Positions 1 to 13,400 of a stretch of 64,000 bases of DNA are shown in pieces; the first letter of the stretch is position 1, and every line of letters begins with the position of its first letter. The notes below the pieces were generated by a model that saw only the letters and a list, made by a program, of their open reading frames with translations, ran no database searches and was not told the origin of the DNA. This DNA is from Limnomonas spitsbergensis (Eukaryota > Chlorophyta > Chlorophyceae > Chlamydomonadales), in NCBI GenBank assembly GCA_037349105.1, contig JAYJMM010000103.1, positions 2,356,001-2,420,000 of the forward strand. The letters are read 5' to 3'. Position numbers and translations under genes: made by a program.

Positions 1-815
1 GCTTGCCCAATGGGTTTAGGGTTTCGGTGATGCTTGGCCAGGTGCGGCTTGCTTAAAGTGTTAAGGGTTTCGGTGATGCTTGGCCAGGTGCGGCTTGCTC
101 AAAGGGTTTAGGGTTTCGGTGATGTTTGGCCAGGTGTAGCTTGCTCAAAGGTTTTAGGGTTTCGGTGATGCTTGGCCAGGTGCGGCTTGCTCAAAGGGTT
201 TAGGGTTTCGGTGATGCTTGGCCAGGTGCGGCTTGCTCAAAGGTTTTAGGGTTTCGGTGATGCTTGGCCAGGTGCGGCTTGCTCAAAGGGTTTAGGGTTT
301 CGGTGATGCTTGGCCAGGTGCGGCTTGCTCAAAGGTTTTAGGGTTTCGGTGATGTTTGGCCAGGTGCGGCTTGCTCAAAGGGTTTAGGGTTTCGGTGATG
401 CTTGGCCAGGAGCGGCTTGCTCAAAGTGTTGAGGGTTTCGGTGATGTTTGGCCAGGTGCGGCTTGCTCAAAGGTTTTAGGGTTTCGGTGATGCTTGGCAG
501 GTGCGGCTTGCTCAAAGGGTTTAGGGTTTCGGTGATGTTTGGCCAGGTGCGGCTTGCCCAAAGGGTTTAGGGTTTCGGTGATGTTGGGCCAGGTGCGGCT
601 TGCCCAAAGGGTTTAGGGTTTCGGTGATGTTTGGCCAGGTGCGGCTTGCCCAAAGGTTTTAGGGTTTCGGTGATGCTTGGCCAGGTGCAGCTTGCCTAAA
701 GGTTTTAGGGTTTCTGTGATGCTTGGCCAGGTGCGGCTTGCCCAAAGGGTTTACGGTTAAGAGTTTCGGTGATGCTTGGCCAGGTGCGGCTTGCTCAAAG
801 GGTGTAGAGTTCAGA
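1..815. repeat. 46-bp tandem repeat with telomere-like core
   Basis: About 18 head-to-tail copies of a 46-bp unit built around GGGTTTAGGGTTTCGGTGAT and a TTGGCCAGGTGCGG part. Copies differ by a few bases, and the array degrades after about 780. It lies upstream of the first NLR-like exon I can place, so it is probably intronic or 5' flanking. The TTTAGGG words are isolated inside a longer unit, so this is not a telomere. Confidence 0.93.
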
Positions 816-1458
816 TTTTTGTTGATGTTTGACCCGATGCGGCTTGCCCAAATTTTCTTCTCCAGCTGTTCACCTCAGTACGTCCTGTTGAGGTTTTGGG
901 GTTTGGATTTGAATCTGCGTCTCAGTTACGTTCGGCTTGTCCCGCATGGCCCTTTCGAAAATAGCCAGCAAATAGATGCGCGGATGCTTTAAGTGGCACT
1001 GTCGGAAAAGAGGCTACTGTACTGGGTGCATGCGTAGTTGCCATGAATCTAACATTGCGTGGCAAACCAGCTGGGGAAAGCTTTAAGGCAGCATCAGCTG
1101 GGGAACCTGTTATGCGGCGAATGTCACATCCGCCGCTCCTTCTGTGCAACCCCTCTCTATAGAGGGCCGCTTGGAAGGAGCGGCGAGACGTCAGAGCCTT
1201 AAACGGCTTGACAAAACTGAAATCTGTCGAGCGTTGCTGCTTGGCGGCTAGGATCTTGAATTCAAATTTAATTTCGAATACAAATGCGGCTGAAATTGAA
1301 AACACTAGGAGTTACTGCCGTTTGCGTGTCGCAGCTCTGGTGACATCTCATCGCCATGACCGGGGGCGCAACCGTGCACCGGGCGCCTCCATTCAACAAT
1401 TCAAATTCCACTGTTCGGATTTGAAAAAGTGGGATCAATCGCTGTTTGTGTGGTGCAG
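816..1458. other. Non-coding stretch upstream of first placed NLR exon
   Basis: No coding exon can be supported here. Short open frames on both strands (up to about 127 codons) show no family resemblance. The stretch ends with an acceptor-like TGTGTGGTGCAG just before the first exon placed at 1459, so more 5' exons of that gene may lie here or before the window. Confidence 0.5.
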
Positions 1459-4400
1459 TTCTGGCGAGATCTCAACGGCATGATCAGCGATGCAACTCTC
1501 TCCATTGGCATCCAGTGCAACGAGAAGCTATCCACTCTGGCGCACCACCTGGCCAACACGCCGCAGCCCAGGTGAGCCCAGGTCCACTCTCGCCCACCAC
1601 CAGGCCCACCACCTTGCCCACCATCTGGCCAACACGCCGCAGCCCAGGTGAGCCCTGCTTCACTCTGGCCCACCACCTGGCCCACCACCTTGCCCAACAC
1701 GCCGCAGCCCAGATGAGTCGAGGTCCACTCTCGCCCACCACCAGGCCCACCACCTGGCCAACACGCCGCTGCCCAGGTGAGCCCTGGTTCACTCTGGCCC
1801 ACCACCTGGCCCACCACCTGGCCAACACGCCACAGCCCAGGTGAGCCCTGGTTCACTCTGGCCCACCCCCTGGCCCACCCCCTGGCCAAAACGCCGCTGC
1901 CCAGGTGAGCCCTGGTTCACTCTGGCCGACCACCTGGCCCACCACCTGACCAACACGCCACAGCCCAGGTGAGCCCTGGTTCACTCTGGCCCACCCCCTG
2001 GCCCACCACCTGGCCAACACGCCGCAGCCCAGGTGAGCCTTGCTTCAATCAGGCCCACCACCTGGCCCACCACCTGGCCCAACACGCCGCAGCCCAGGTG
2101 AGCCCAGGTCCATTCTCGCCCACCACCTTGCCCAACACCTTGCCCACCATCTGGCCAACGCGCCGCTGCCCAGTTGGGTCATTTAGTGTTTTGCTTTTTG
2201 CTGGCATGGGATGTCCTGACTCGGCAATTGTGAGTGCGCGGTGTGTCACTTTTTATGTAATATGTACCAGACAGATTTAAGTTGATGTGTCATCCCAGAC
2301 ATATTTTGTTTAGTGTGCACCAGGCTCCATGTGGTAGGCCGCTGGGCAACTGCCCAGACGTTGACCAAACCATGACCGGCCTGGCCACAGGCCGTGCTGT
2401 AGCTGAGTTGTAGCTGAGTTGTTGCTGACTTGTAGCCGAGGTGTAGCTGAGGTGTAGCTGATGCAACTTAAAAAGGGGAAGTGTTGTGTGGGTGGAGCGG
2501 AGGAGGGGATGGGGTGAAGCCCAGGCCTTCATGCAAAAATGTGAAGTGCATCAACAATGTTCCTGATCCATATCTTGATTTCTCCCTGATCCATATCTTG
2601 ATTTCTTCCTGATCAATATCTTGATTTCTTCCTGATCAATATCTTGATTTCTTCCTGATCAATATCTTGAGATGATACCTCTGAGAGTGCAGAGGTGCGT
2701 GGGGACGGGTAAGTATGAGTGTGGGTATCACGCAACAAGAAGAAACGAACGGAGTGCTGCCTCGCCTGATGTTGCATATTCTGCTGACTGTTGGAGCTTC
2801 TGTTGCGTTTGTTGCTGACGACTGCTGCTGCCACTCTCGATGGGAAACGCTGTCGCTGCCGCTGCTGCTGCTGCTACAAATTGGTACTGTAGCTGACTGC
2901 CATATCTGCTGTTGCTGCTGCTGATTGGCGTTGTTGTTATTGTTGTTGTTGATGCTGCTGATGTTGCTAGGTATCACGACGAGTCACGCGAGGTGTTGCA
3001 ACTCATGGAGGACCTGGGTGGCGTGGACGTCGTGTTGAGGGATGAGGGGTGTCTTATGCAGGTGGCCAGCAAGCTAGATGCTGGCGAGCAACTGGTGCTG
3101 AGGAAGGTGGGTGGGGCACTGTGCTGGGTGTGGGTGGGTGGGTCACTGTACTGTCGCAGGTGGATGGGGCACTGTGCTGGGTGTGGGTGGGTGGGTCACT
3201 GTACTGTCGCAGGTGGGTGGGGCACTGTGCTGGGTGTGGGTGGGTGGGGCACTGTACTGTCGCAGGTGGGTGGGTCACTGTGCTGGGTATGGGTGGGTGG
3301 GTCACTGTACTGTCGCAGGAGGGTGGGCCACTGATCTTTTGCGGGTGGGTGGGTCACTGTACTGTCGCAGAAGGGTGGGCCACTGAGCTCGTGCGGGTGG
3401 GTGGGTCACTGTGCTGGGTGTGGGTGGATGGGTCACTGTACTGTCGCAGAAGGGTGGGCCACTGAGCTTTTGCGGGTGGGTGGGTCACTGTGCTGGGTGT
3501 GGGTGGATGGGTCACTGTACTGTCGCAGAAGGGTGGGCCACTGAGCTGTCGCGGGTGGGTGGATCACAGTGACAGGTGTGGGCGCGTGGGGATTTGCTTG
3601 AGGGTGAGGGTGCAGGGTGTGGGTGGGTGGTTGAGTGTTGGGGTGTGTTGGGGCAGGGCCAGGTGTTGATGTGGAAGGGAACACAAGTGCTTAGGTTATG
3701 TTTAAAAGGCACTGCCACGGTGACAGTGGCCAAAGACTCCTTGCAGGATTGGCTTTGAAAATTGAATTCAAAAATGGTAATTTAAACAATGTCCTCTGTG
3801 GATGAGCGGGTTTGTCGATGATTGTGCCATTGTGTGGGGCGGTGTGGGAATGTGTGGGAACAGGAGATCTACAAGGATCTCCCAGCATTTTCACACTGTT
3901 CCTACAGTGTGGAACCCCCTCTAAGCCCTCATCCCCGTGCGTGCCTGGCCGCAGGTGCACGAGGCTGCCGAGCTGCTCGCGGCCAATCGCGACGAGGGCG
4001 TGCACAGTCTCATCCTGCACCCGGCCATGCGGGTGTTCTGGCGCAAGTGCTTCAGCCCGCAGGGGGACGTGCCCTGGAGCCTGTGGTGGGAAGTGTTCCC
4101 CGAGGAGCTCAAGCGGGTGCAGGCGCTGACACACGAGGTGTGAGCGGGGGGAGATCCGGGGTGTGAACAGGGATATGTGTAGAGGTACTGGCGTCTTCAT
4201 CTAAGTGTGGGAGGTGTTCCCCGAGGACTCAAGCAGGTCACGAGGTGGGAAAGGAGGGGGGGAGGGGGGGGGCTAAAATGGTAGACGCTCAGGTGCTGAC
4301 AAGACCACACTGAGGAGGATGGTAGGGCTTGCCAGGGTGGTCGGTGCTTGGACGTGTGGTGCCTTGGCAGCGCTTGGGAGGAGTTGGGGGCACTACGCAA

Positions 4401-7400
4401 CCGTCAATACCACCCTGAAGAGAGTCGAAGGGCTTGCCAGCGTGGTCAGTTCTAGGACGCGGGTGCCTTGGCAGCGCTTGGGTGCTGTCAGTGTCACTTT
4501 GAAATGTTGTGTGCGCAAGTACCGGTATGCAAACAAGCGGGATGTCCCGTCGCTTATCCGCTGCCTAGCTGACCGCGTAACTCCTCACCCTCACCCCCCC
4601 ACTTCAATTCTGAATGGAACGTCGCCTTGCTCATGCTGTTCCTGCCTGACCGCTACCCACCTTGCACATGAATCTTCACCCCAAACCTGTAACCTAACAG
4701 ACCGTCTCGTCGGTGATGCGTCGCCTGGCTTACCCGCTAACCCCTCAAATCTGAACCCTGAACCCTGAACAGGACGTCTCGTCACTGATGTGGTGTTTAG
4801 CTAACCCGCTAACCCCTTACCCTTAAACCTTCGCCCTGAACCCATAACAGGACGTGACGTCACTGATGCGGCGTCTGGCAGATCCGCGCCGCCGTGAACT
4901 GTTTGAAAAACGCTTGCGCCTCTACTCACCTGACCGGCTCAGCGTAGGGGAGCTGCGTCGCGGCATCGTACCGCACGACGCTGACCTGCTGACGGTTGTA
5001 CTGCAGCTCACGGAGTCTCCGGAACTCGACGGCGAAAGCGGGGAGGATTTGGAGGGCGGTGCGGCGACGCTCGCGTCCGCCGTGGCTCCCCCTTCGGCTG
5101 GTGCGGCCAGAGGGGGAGGCGCGAGCGTGGCTGTAGACGCAAGGAAGCAACCGGAGAGAGAGCTGCGTGGCGGCGGCGGCGGTGCCTCGGCGAGCTCCCG
5201 CTGGCCGCTGCCGTCCGTCGACTGCCACCTGCCCGCTCTGGACCCGCGTTTCGCCGCCCGCGAGGTGGACGTTGCGGCGCTGGTGCAGATGCTGCTGCAC
5301 AGAGGGCCCGCCCCACCCGGCCGCGCCCCGCCCTTGGCCTCGCTCCATGTGGCGGGCAAGAGCAGGAGCAGCAAGTGGAGCAGCATGGCGGTGTCTGTGG
5401 GGGCGGTTGGCGCCACCAAGGGCGCGTGCGTTTGCATTGTGGCGGAGCCTGGGCAGCCAAAGTGTGCGCTGGCCGCCGCCGCGGCAAGGAGCATGTGGGA
5501 GGGCGGTCATGTGCCAGGTGGTTGCTACCTAGTGGACTTACAGGTGCGATCTGCATTAGTATACCGGTTTTCCCGCAACTCTAAACCGTAAACCCTAAGT
5601 TATGTCCATATTGTTTGTAGCCCACTGTTTATTTTAGTGTCTTTCAGCTACAACTCAGCTACATGCTGGCCTCTGGCCGAATGCCCCTAGTGCAGCCAGC
5701 CCTGTTGCTTTGACCTCCAGCGGGAGGCTGGTCCAGATTTAACGCCCAGCTGCCCAGCTGTCGTTGTAGGGCAGCCCATCAAAGGCGGTTTGGTACCTCC
5801 TGAAATAAACACTGATACATTGTAGCCCATACCCTCCACAACTTTGCCCTCCGCTGTACAGGGGTCAGGTACTCATGCTGAGCTGCTGGACAGGTTTGCA
5901 CGTGCGCTCGGCGCTCCGCCGACGAGCTCTCCGAAGCAGCTCCTGAGCCGCCTAGCTCGCTTGATGGAGCGGGGCCGCTGCCTTATCGTTGTGGACAACG
6001 CGGATAGCTTGGTCCCGGCGGTGAACAGCGCGGCCTCCATTGAGGGTCCGCCCTCCTTGTTCAGTACGGGGAGGGCTGTTGACGCTGCCTCGGCAGCAGC
6101 AGCAGCAGCAGAGGCTGGCAGCAGTTTAGAGGGCCCGGCGGCGTCTGCGAGGAGGCGCGCGGCAGCTGGCGGCATCAGCGTCAGCGCTTTGAGCAAGGGG
6201 GGCCCGGCGGCTTCACGCAACATGCGCCCGGTAGGCGCGTCGGTCGCGGTAGGGAAGCAACAGGCAGCGCGAAGTGGTGGCAACGGTGGTGGCGGCGGCG
6301 GCAGCAGTATGGATGGCCTTGCGGGCGGCAGCTTGATGGATCTGCTGGTGGAGGAAGTGGAGCAGCTGTTGCGTATGATTCAAGGGGCTCTGGAACCTCA
6401 GGTGGGACACGGCATGATCTGGGGGTAGCATTGTTATTTATTTCGCTGTTGTTGTTGCTGTTGTCGCTGTGCAGTTGTTGTTGCAAATCATAGGAGGAGG
6501 GGCTCTGGAAGCTCAGGCGGAGGGGCACGTAGGATCAGACTGGTGTTACCGTATCTGATTGAAGCATTGCTGTTGTTGCTGTTGTTGCAACAGGCTGTTG
6601 CTACTGTTGCTGTTGCTATTGTTGCTGTTGTTGCTGTTAAGCTGTTCTTGCAACTCATCCGAGGGTCGTTGAAGCCTAGGGTCTGGCTAGAGGGTTGTGG
6701 CATGAAACCATTTAATGTTGTTGCATCATGTTGTTGTTGTTGCTACTATTTATCATATGATTTATGCATGTTGTTGCTGTTGTTGTTGTTCCTGCTATTG
6801 TTGCTGTCTATTGTTTTTGCAATTGTTGTGTATCCAAGGGGTTCATAAACCTCAGGTGTGGCACACAGTGCACGCCTTGGTCTGGTTAAATGCTGTTGTA
6901 AGTGTTGCTGTTTTTGTTGTCATTGCCGTGTTGCCGCTCCCGAGCATGCACCGAGGGCGAGGCGGTCAGCCCCGTATGGATGTTTCAGGGTTGGCCTGAC
7001 AATGTGGGGGGTCTTGGTGGTCCAGCTCAAGCGTCACAAACAAAGGTCCAGGAGTCATCTGTCAATAACGTTACACCTCTGGGCCCGCTCAAAGCTCGGC
7101 CGCGTGGGCGCCCAAATGTTCAGAAGAAAAGAAGACACTACAAGGAAGAGGGGGGGGAAGGAACAAAAGGAGAGGCCGGGAAGGCAGAGAAGACCAAGTC
7201 CGACACCTGAGTTCCACTAGAGACTAGCCCTCAACAAAGCCTATGAGAAAAGAAAAGTCCACAGAAGCAAGCGTATCCCACCCCTGCTTGGCCGCAAGGG
7301 CGCCCCACTGATCAGAAGGGAGAAGAGAAGAAACTAAAAAGGGGGCAAACAACAACAAAAATAAAGGATCAAAAGGGAAGGCCAGAAAGGCTAACGACAC

Positions 7401-10400
7401 CGGCGCCTCAGAATCCAGGAGTCATGTGTGTGACCGTGCCAGGATCAAGACCATGGTTACCATCCTTGTCCATTGTACTGTCTCTTTGAAAGACCAAAAC
7501 AACATCAATTGCAGACCAGTTTGATTGCCAGTTTGTCTTGTCGTCCTCCCCCCTCCCTTCTTGTCAAACGATTGAGGCTCGTTGAAGCTAGGCCCCAGGG
7601 ACGGCCTTCTCGAGCCAAGTAACCCCTGTACGGATCTTTCGTATGTTCCTGCCCCCTCACTTCCCATCCCTCCTGCCCTCCCACCTCCCCTCCTCCCACC
7701 TCCCGCCCAGCTACACCTCAGACTCTTCCTGCCCCCCACCCCCCCCTCTGCCATTTTTGCCAAACCATGCAGCACCTGAAGTGCCTTACCCCCCATTTTC
7801 CTCCCGCCTCCCCGCAGGGTGGGCGTCTCCTGATCACCGCCAACTCCATGCTCAGGCCGCACCTCGGCCCCGAAGAAGCAGCGCCCTCCCCGTTGTCCAC
7901 CGCCGTCTCTGCGGTGGCGGCGCCGCCGCCGCCGCATCGGGCTGGGATCGTGCACGTGCCGCCGGCGCTGCTGCCTCCCCAGGAGCCCCAGTACTTCTAT
8001 CTCGGCAGCATGTGCAGCGAAGAGGCGCGGGGGCTTCTCCAGGTAATGCTTTCTACTTTCTGTGCTCGAAGTGTGTGGATGTTTGTCTGCGGATGCAGCT
8101 GCGATGAAACATGGGGCCTGCTTCAGGCACGGCTCTCCGCCTTTTGCTTTCTGTGCTCGGGGCGTGTGAATGATCATAGGTGGAAACAGCTGTGATGATG
8201 GATGGTTTGGCAACAATAGCAGAGGGTGGAGGTGTGGGGGGGGGGGGGGGCAGGAAGGAAGGGAGGTGGGGGGCAGGAAGAATCTGAGGTGTAGCTGGGG
8301 CGGGTGGTGGGAGGAAGGGAGGAGTGGGGGCAGACGCCTGACATTTGTTGGTATTTTTCATGTGCCCTGCTGTCCATGCGGCGGCAGAATCTGATTGACC
8401 AGAGCCTGGCGCTTGTGAACCTCCTTCATTTCTATCTGTGGTTGCTATTTTGTGAGGAGGGTGGTTTGGTTGGGTGCGTTGCCTAGGCCAGCTGGGAGCT
8501 GAGGGGGGCTTGGGGAAGACTCGGGGAAGAAGCAGGTGCAGGGGATCCGAATCGCCTTCCCCCTCAAAATTAATTTAATGAACCCCACCCTAAGTACTCG
8601 ATGGCTTATAGAGTAATGCGCGTGAAGCGCTTCTACCTTGTGGTTCCCTAATTCAATTCGAAGGGTTACCCGGGGTCTACTCCACCAGTGGGTTACCCGG
8701 GGTCTACTCCACCAGTGGGTTCCATTGAAAATGCTCATTCATGATTGTCAATGCCCGTCTCATTTGAGGATGAGAGTTTATATCCATGTTTTGTTCCGAG
8801 GCAAGCATTATATATTAAAAATATCGGTATATATAAAACATTTACGGTATATATAGACACAGAACAGGTAAACATAATGATTTAATCCACGCCCAAGGGA
8901 AGGCAATTCATATCTATGGTGGTACTGTGCAATTAAATTTTAGAACGTACCGGACCATTTCCAGCAGGCCGTTGGATCGCCGCCACAGAGGCCATGGGGA
9001 CTTACCCTACGGCCAGTATCTAGACATGTTAATGAAGTAGTCACGTTTTTCTACGATACGATCATGGCCCATGGCCTGCGCAAAAGGCTGATCCTGGATC
9101 AGGGTTGGAGAATACTCTGCTGGGAGGCTGCAGGTTCAGGACCCCCCCAAGACCTCTGGCCACTAGCCGTGAGGCAGCTGAATCTTAGCTTAAGTGTGAT
9201 GCAGCTGAATCGTAGCGCAAGTGTGATGCAGCTGAATCGTAGCGCAAGTGTGATGCAGCTGAAACTTAGCTGAAGTGTGTTGTACCTGAATTGTAGCTGA
9301 AGTGTGATGCAGCCAAATCGTAGCTGATGTGTCATACAGCTGCGTTGCAGAGTAAGTGTGATGTACCTGAGTCGTAGATGACGTGTGATGCGGCTGAATC
9401 TTAGCCGAAGTGTGATGCAGCTGAATCTTAGCTGAAGTGTGTTGTAGCTGAATTGTAGCCGAAGTGTGATGCAGCTGAATCTTAGCTGAAGTGTCATACA
9501 GCTGCGTTGCAGAGTAAGTGTGATGTACCTGAGTCGTACATGACGTGTGATACGGCTGAATCTTAGCCGAAGTGTGATGCAGCTGAATCTTAGCTGAAGT
9601 GTGTTGTAGCTGAATTGTAGCCGAAGTGTGATGCAGCTGAATCTTAGCTGAAGTGTCATACAGCTGTGTTGCAGAGTAAGTGTGATGTACCTGAGTCGTA
9701 GATGACGTGTGATGCGGCTGAATCTTAGCTGAAGTGTGACGCAGCTGAATCTTAGCCGAAGTGTGATGTAGTCGGATCTTAGCTGAAGTGTGCCGCAGCT
9801 GAATTGTCGCTGAAGTGTGGTGCAGTCGAATATTAGTTGAAGTGTGATGCAGCTGAATTGCATAGTAAGTGTGATGTAGCTGAAGTGTGACGCAGCTGAA
9901 TCGTAGCTGAAGTGCGATACCGCTGAATGGTTGCTGAAGCGCACCAAGATATGCAGTGGTGCATTGGCTTTGTGTCTGGAAGACAAGCGTTCACAAGTGG
10001 TGAATAAATAAAATAAACGATGCGCCCTGAGGCATGGATAAAGGAAGGCCACCCTCATGGCCGTTGCACCAGGGGAGCTACCATAAGTGGTGATCCATGA
10101 CATGAGCCTCCTGCCCGCCCCTTCAGGCCCTGGTTCACGGCATGGACCGGAGGGAGGCCGCTGCCCTGGTCGAAGTGTGCACCAAGAACCCTCAGATGCT
10201 GCCGGTAGTCGTCGCCGCCGCCGCCGCCATTGCGCGCGGAGACGGCGGGGACGGTGTCGGAGCCTCGGCGCGGTCGCCCTCGGGCCCCGCAGCCCTATCC
10301 CCGACTGCCCACCTCCTCGCCCAGGTCCGGGCGGGGGTGGTCGTTGTGGCTTCGTCCGCGGTGAAGCGGAACCAGCAGCTGCGGCCGCCGGCGCTGCAGC

Positions 10401-13400
10401 GGCCGCCGAGCATGCGGCCGTCGGCAGACGGTGGTGGTGGTGGCGGCAGCCTCGGCTCGAGCTTTGCGCTTGGGAGCTTGCTGCTTCCTCCGCCGGCCAG
10501 CTCGTCCACCCCGGTGGTGAAGCTCCTCGCGTCGCTCACTCGGACACTCACGGTGTGTGTGCCGACAACGTGGATGCCTCTTTCACATCTCAGATCCGGT
10601 TTCAGATCTGGCTCCTGATCAAGTTACAGATCTGGCTTTCACAGTGTCCTGGTGCTCCGTAGCATCCTGTTCCCTCTTGATACAGAGAATAAACTGGATA
10701 CTGGCTGGAGAATAAACTGGCTAGTGGCTGTGTTCTCCTTTACTGCTCTGGCCCACAGGGCCACATCCTCTCAACCGTCAAAGAGCGCTGTTCCCCTTAC
10801 TGGTAGGCGCTTTGCCCCCGTGCCCTTTCACCCACCCTGGCCCCTGGCACCCCCCCTGGCAGGTGCGTGGTGGAGCCCCGGGATTTGCCGCAGCCGCAGC
10901 CATCAAGGCGGCCCTGCTTTTGAGGCCGATGGACGCCAGGTCCGACGACACCTCCTCGGACGCCGCTCCCTCAGCCGCGCTGTCCCCCGCGTCTGACCAT
11001 TACGTTCTCCCACCGTCCGCACGGGGGATGGTCGGTGGTGGCCATGCAGCCGCCGCCGGCGCCTCGGCGGCCTCGCCGCTGACGTCGGTGGACCGGGTCG
11101 TGTCTGGAATCGGCGGTGTGCTGGCGGGCCTGCCTGCACAGCACTACAAAGCGGTCCTGTGCCTGTCCGTCTTCCCAGGGACCTTCAACGACGCCGCGGC
11201 GGCTGCGGTGCTGGGCGTGCCGAGCTACGCGGCACGCGCCGAGTTCGAAATGCTGGAGGGCTTCAATTTGCTGTTCAGGTAAGAGAGGCGGGAAGCGCTT
11301 GTGGCTCTGACTTTCGCTGGGGAGTATCAGCCAGAAAGCCAGCTGGGGAGTATCAGCCAAAAACCCAACCTCCAACGCCTAGTAGAGAGGAGCACCTTGA
11401 GGAATACGCTCGGAAGGCAGCGTGGTTTAGGGTCACGGTTGACGCACGCTAATCCATCAAGACGAGCACCCAGAACACCACGCTTGGAAGGCAACGTGGT
11501 TTAAAGTGGTTTAAAGTGACCCTAAACCCTGATCACGATGCTCGGAAGGCAGCGAGCCTGACGCCGCAACCGGAAGCGCCATGGTCACCAGCTGGAACGT
11601 TCTGCTGTAGTTTTGGCCTTGGTTGTCAGGGTTTAGGTCTTAGGGTTTAGGGTTGGCAGGAAGGTCCACGCTGCAATGGACCTGAGTTCCTCGCATGTGT
11701 GATGACGACGACAATTATATTTCATCAGGGGGGATCAAGGCGGCAGCTTCCCCTTTCAACCCTCTACTATGGGAGTACGTAGTTTATGCCGCAGCTGCGG
11801 TGGAAGTAGTGTTGGCCTGGCTCTGCCACACTGCATTGATCGTCTCTGACAGAATTGGTACCCCTCGAGGTTACCTCAGGGTTTGCTGGATTGGCCATTG
11901 GGTCTGGCAATCCCTTTTGGCCGGCTATCAGCAAGTCGGATGACTTTCGAGTGCTCTGGACTTGATGTCTTGCTGGCCGTCAGCCCTGGAGCCTGCTTTT
12001 CCTTGCTCGGACGCTCTTCCTTGCTCTGTGTAGAACTAGCGATGGGGCTTTAGGGTTGGGGTTTAGGTTTAGGGTTTAGGTCCTGCCCGGCTGTGTGTAG
12101 AACAAGCGATAGGGCATTAGGGTTTAGGGTTAGGGTTAGGTCCTGCCCGGCTCTGTGTAGAGCAAGCGATGGGGCGGCCTCGGGGCGGCTTGCTCAAGGT
12201 GGACTTGTAACCGAAACAATTAGCACTGGCAGCGGCTGCCCGCAGATGGCTGTTGCAGCAACACTGAGTCTCGTCCCTAGAGTTGAGTCCTGTGCCCGGC
12301 TCGGTGCAGAGGCTCGCAGCAGGGCAGCGGCTGCCTGCGGATGGCTGCTGCAGCAACCCTGAACCCCGCAGATGGCTGCTGCAGCAACCCTGAACCTCGC
12401 AGATGGCTGCTGCAGCAACCCTGAACCCCGCAGATGGCTGTTGCAGCAAACCTGAACCCTGCAGATGGCTGTTGCAGCAACCCTGAACTCCGCAGATGGC
12501 TGTTGCAGCAAACCTATACCCTGCAGATGGCTGCTGCAGCAACCCTGAACCCCGCAGATGGCTGCTGCAGCAACCCTGAACCCCGCAGATGGCTGCTGCA
12601 GCAAACCTAAACCCTGCAGATGGCTGCTGCAGCAACCCTGAACCCCGCAGATGGCTGTTGCAGCAACCCTGAACTCCGCAGATGGCTGTTGCAGCAAACC
12701 TAAACCCTGCAGATGGCTGCTGCAGCAACCCTGAACCCCGCAGATGGCTGCTGCAGCAACCCTGAACCTCGCAGATGGCTGCTGCAGCAACCCTGAACCC
12801 CGCAGATGGCTGTTGCAGCAAACCTGAACCCCGCAGATGGCTGTTGCAGCAAACCTGAACTCCGCAGATGGCTGTTGCAGCAAACCTAAACCCTGCAGAT
12901 GGCTGCTGCAGCAACCCTGAACTCCGCAGATGGCTGTTGCAGCAAACCTAAACCCTGCAGATGGCTGTTGCAGCAACCCTGAACCCCTTTCCTATATTTC
13001 GGTCCTGCCCTGCTCTGTGTACAAACTTGCCTTATGACAATGGCTGCATGCTTTTGAATGCTGAGACAAATCTCAATTAAAATTGAACAGAGCCTTTACT
13101 CTTCACCTACAACCGTAAACCCTGAACCCAAAAGCCCTAAACCCAAGCCCTGTTCCCCTTATCCCTGAACCCCCATCCAGGGTTAAAATCCAGGGACAAT
13201 ATCCCTGGACACGAACGCCAAACCCATACCCTGATCCCCTACCCTGAACCCTGTGTGCCTGACCCTCTGCTTAGGAACTCGAGGGAGGGCGGCTGCTGCC
13301 TGCAAGCCGCGGTCCGCGAGGCCGCCGCCCAGCTGCTGCTCACAGACGCGTCGCAGGCGGAGCGCACCAGCGCCTCCTGCCGTTTCTTAGTTCACGTGCT

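Noticed and set aside
1..815. Chromosome-end telomere
   Set aside because: TTTAGGG occurs once per 46-bp unit, not as uninterrupted runs, and similar words occur in many introns.
922..1305. 127-codon minus frame upstream of the NLR gene
   Set aside because: No resemblance and no splice partners; overlaps other frames equally well.
4922..5556. Three long minus-strand frames opposite NLR exon 4
   Set aside because: GC-rich antisense shadows of the coding exon.
9099..10103. 334-codon minus-strand frame
   Set aside because: Antisense of the 27-bp intronic minisatellite of the NLR gene.
12117..12976. Two 260-codon minus-strand repeat frames
   Set aside because: By-product of the 30-bp array; no start or splice context.
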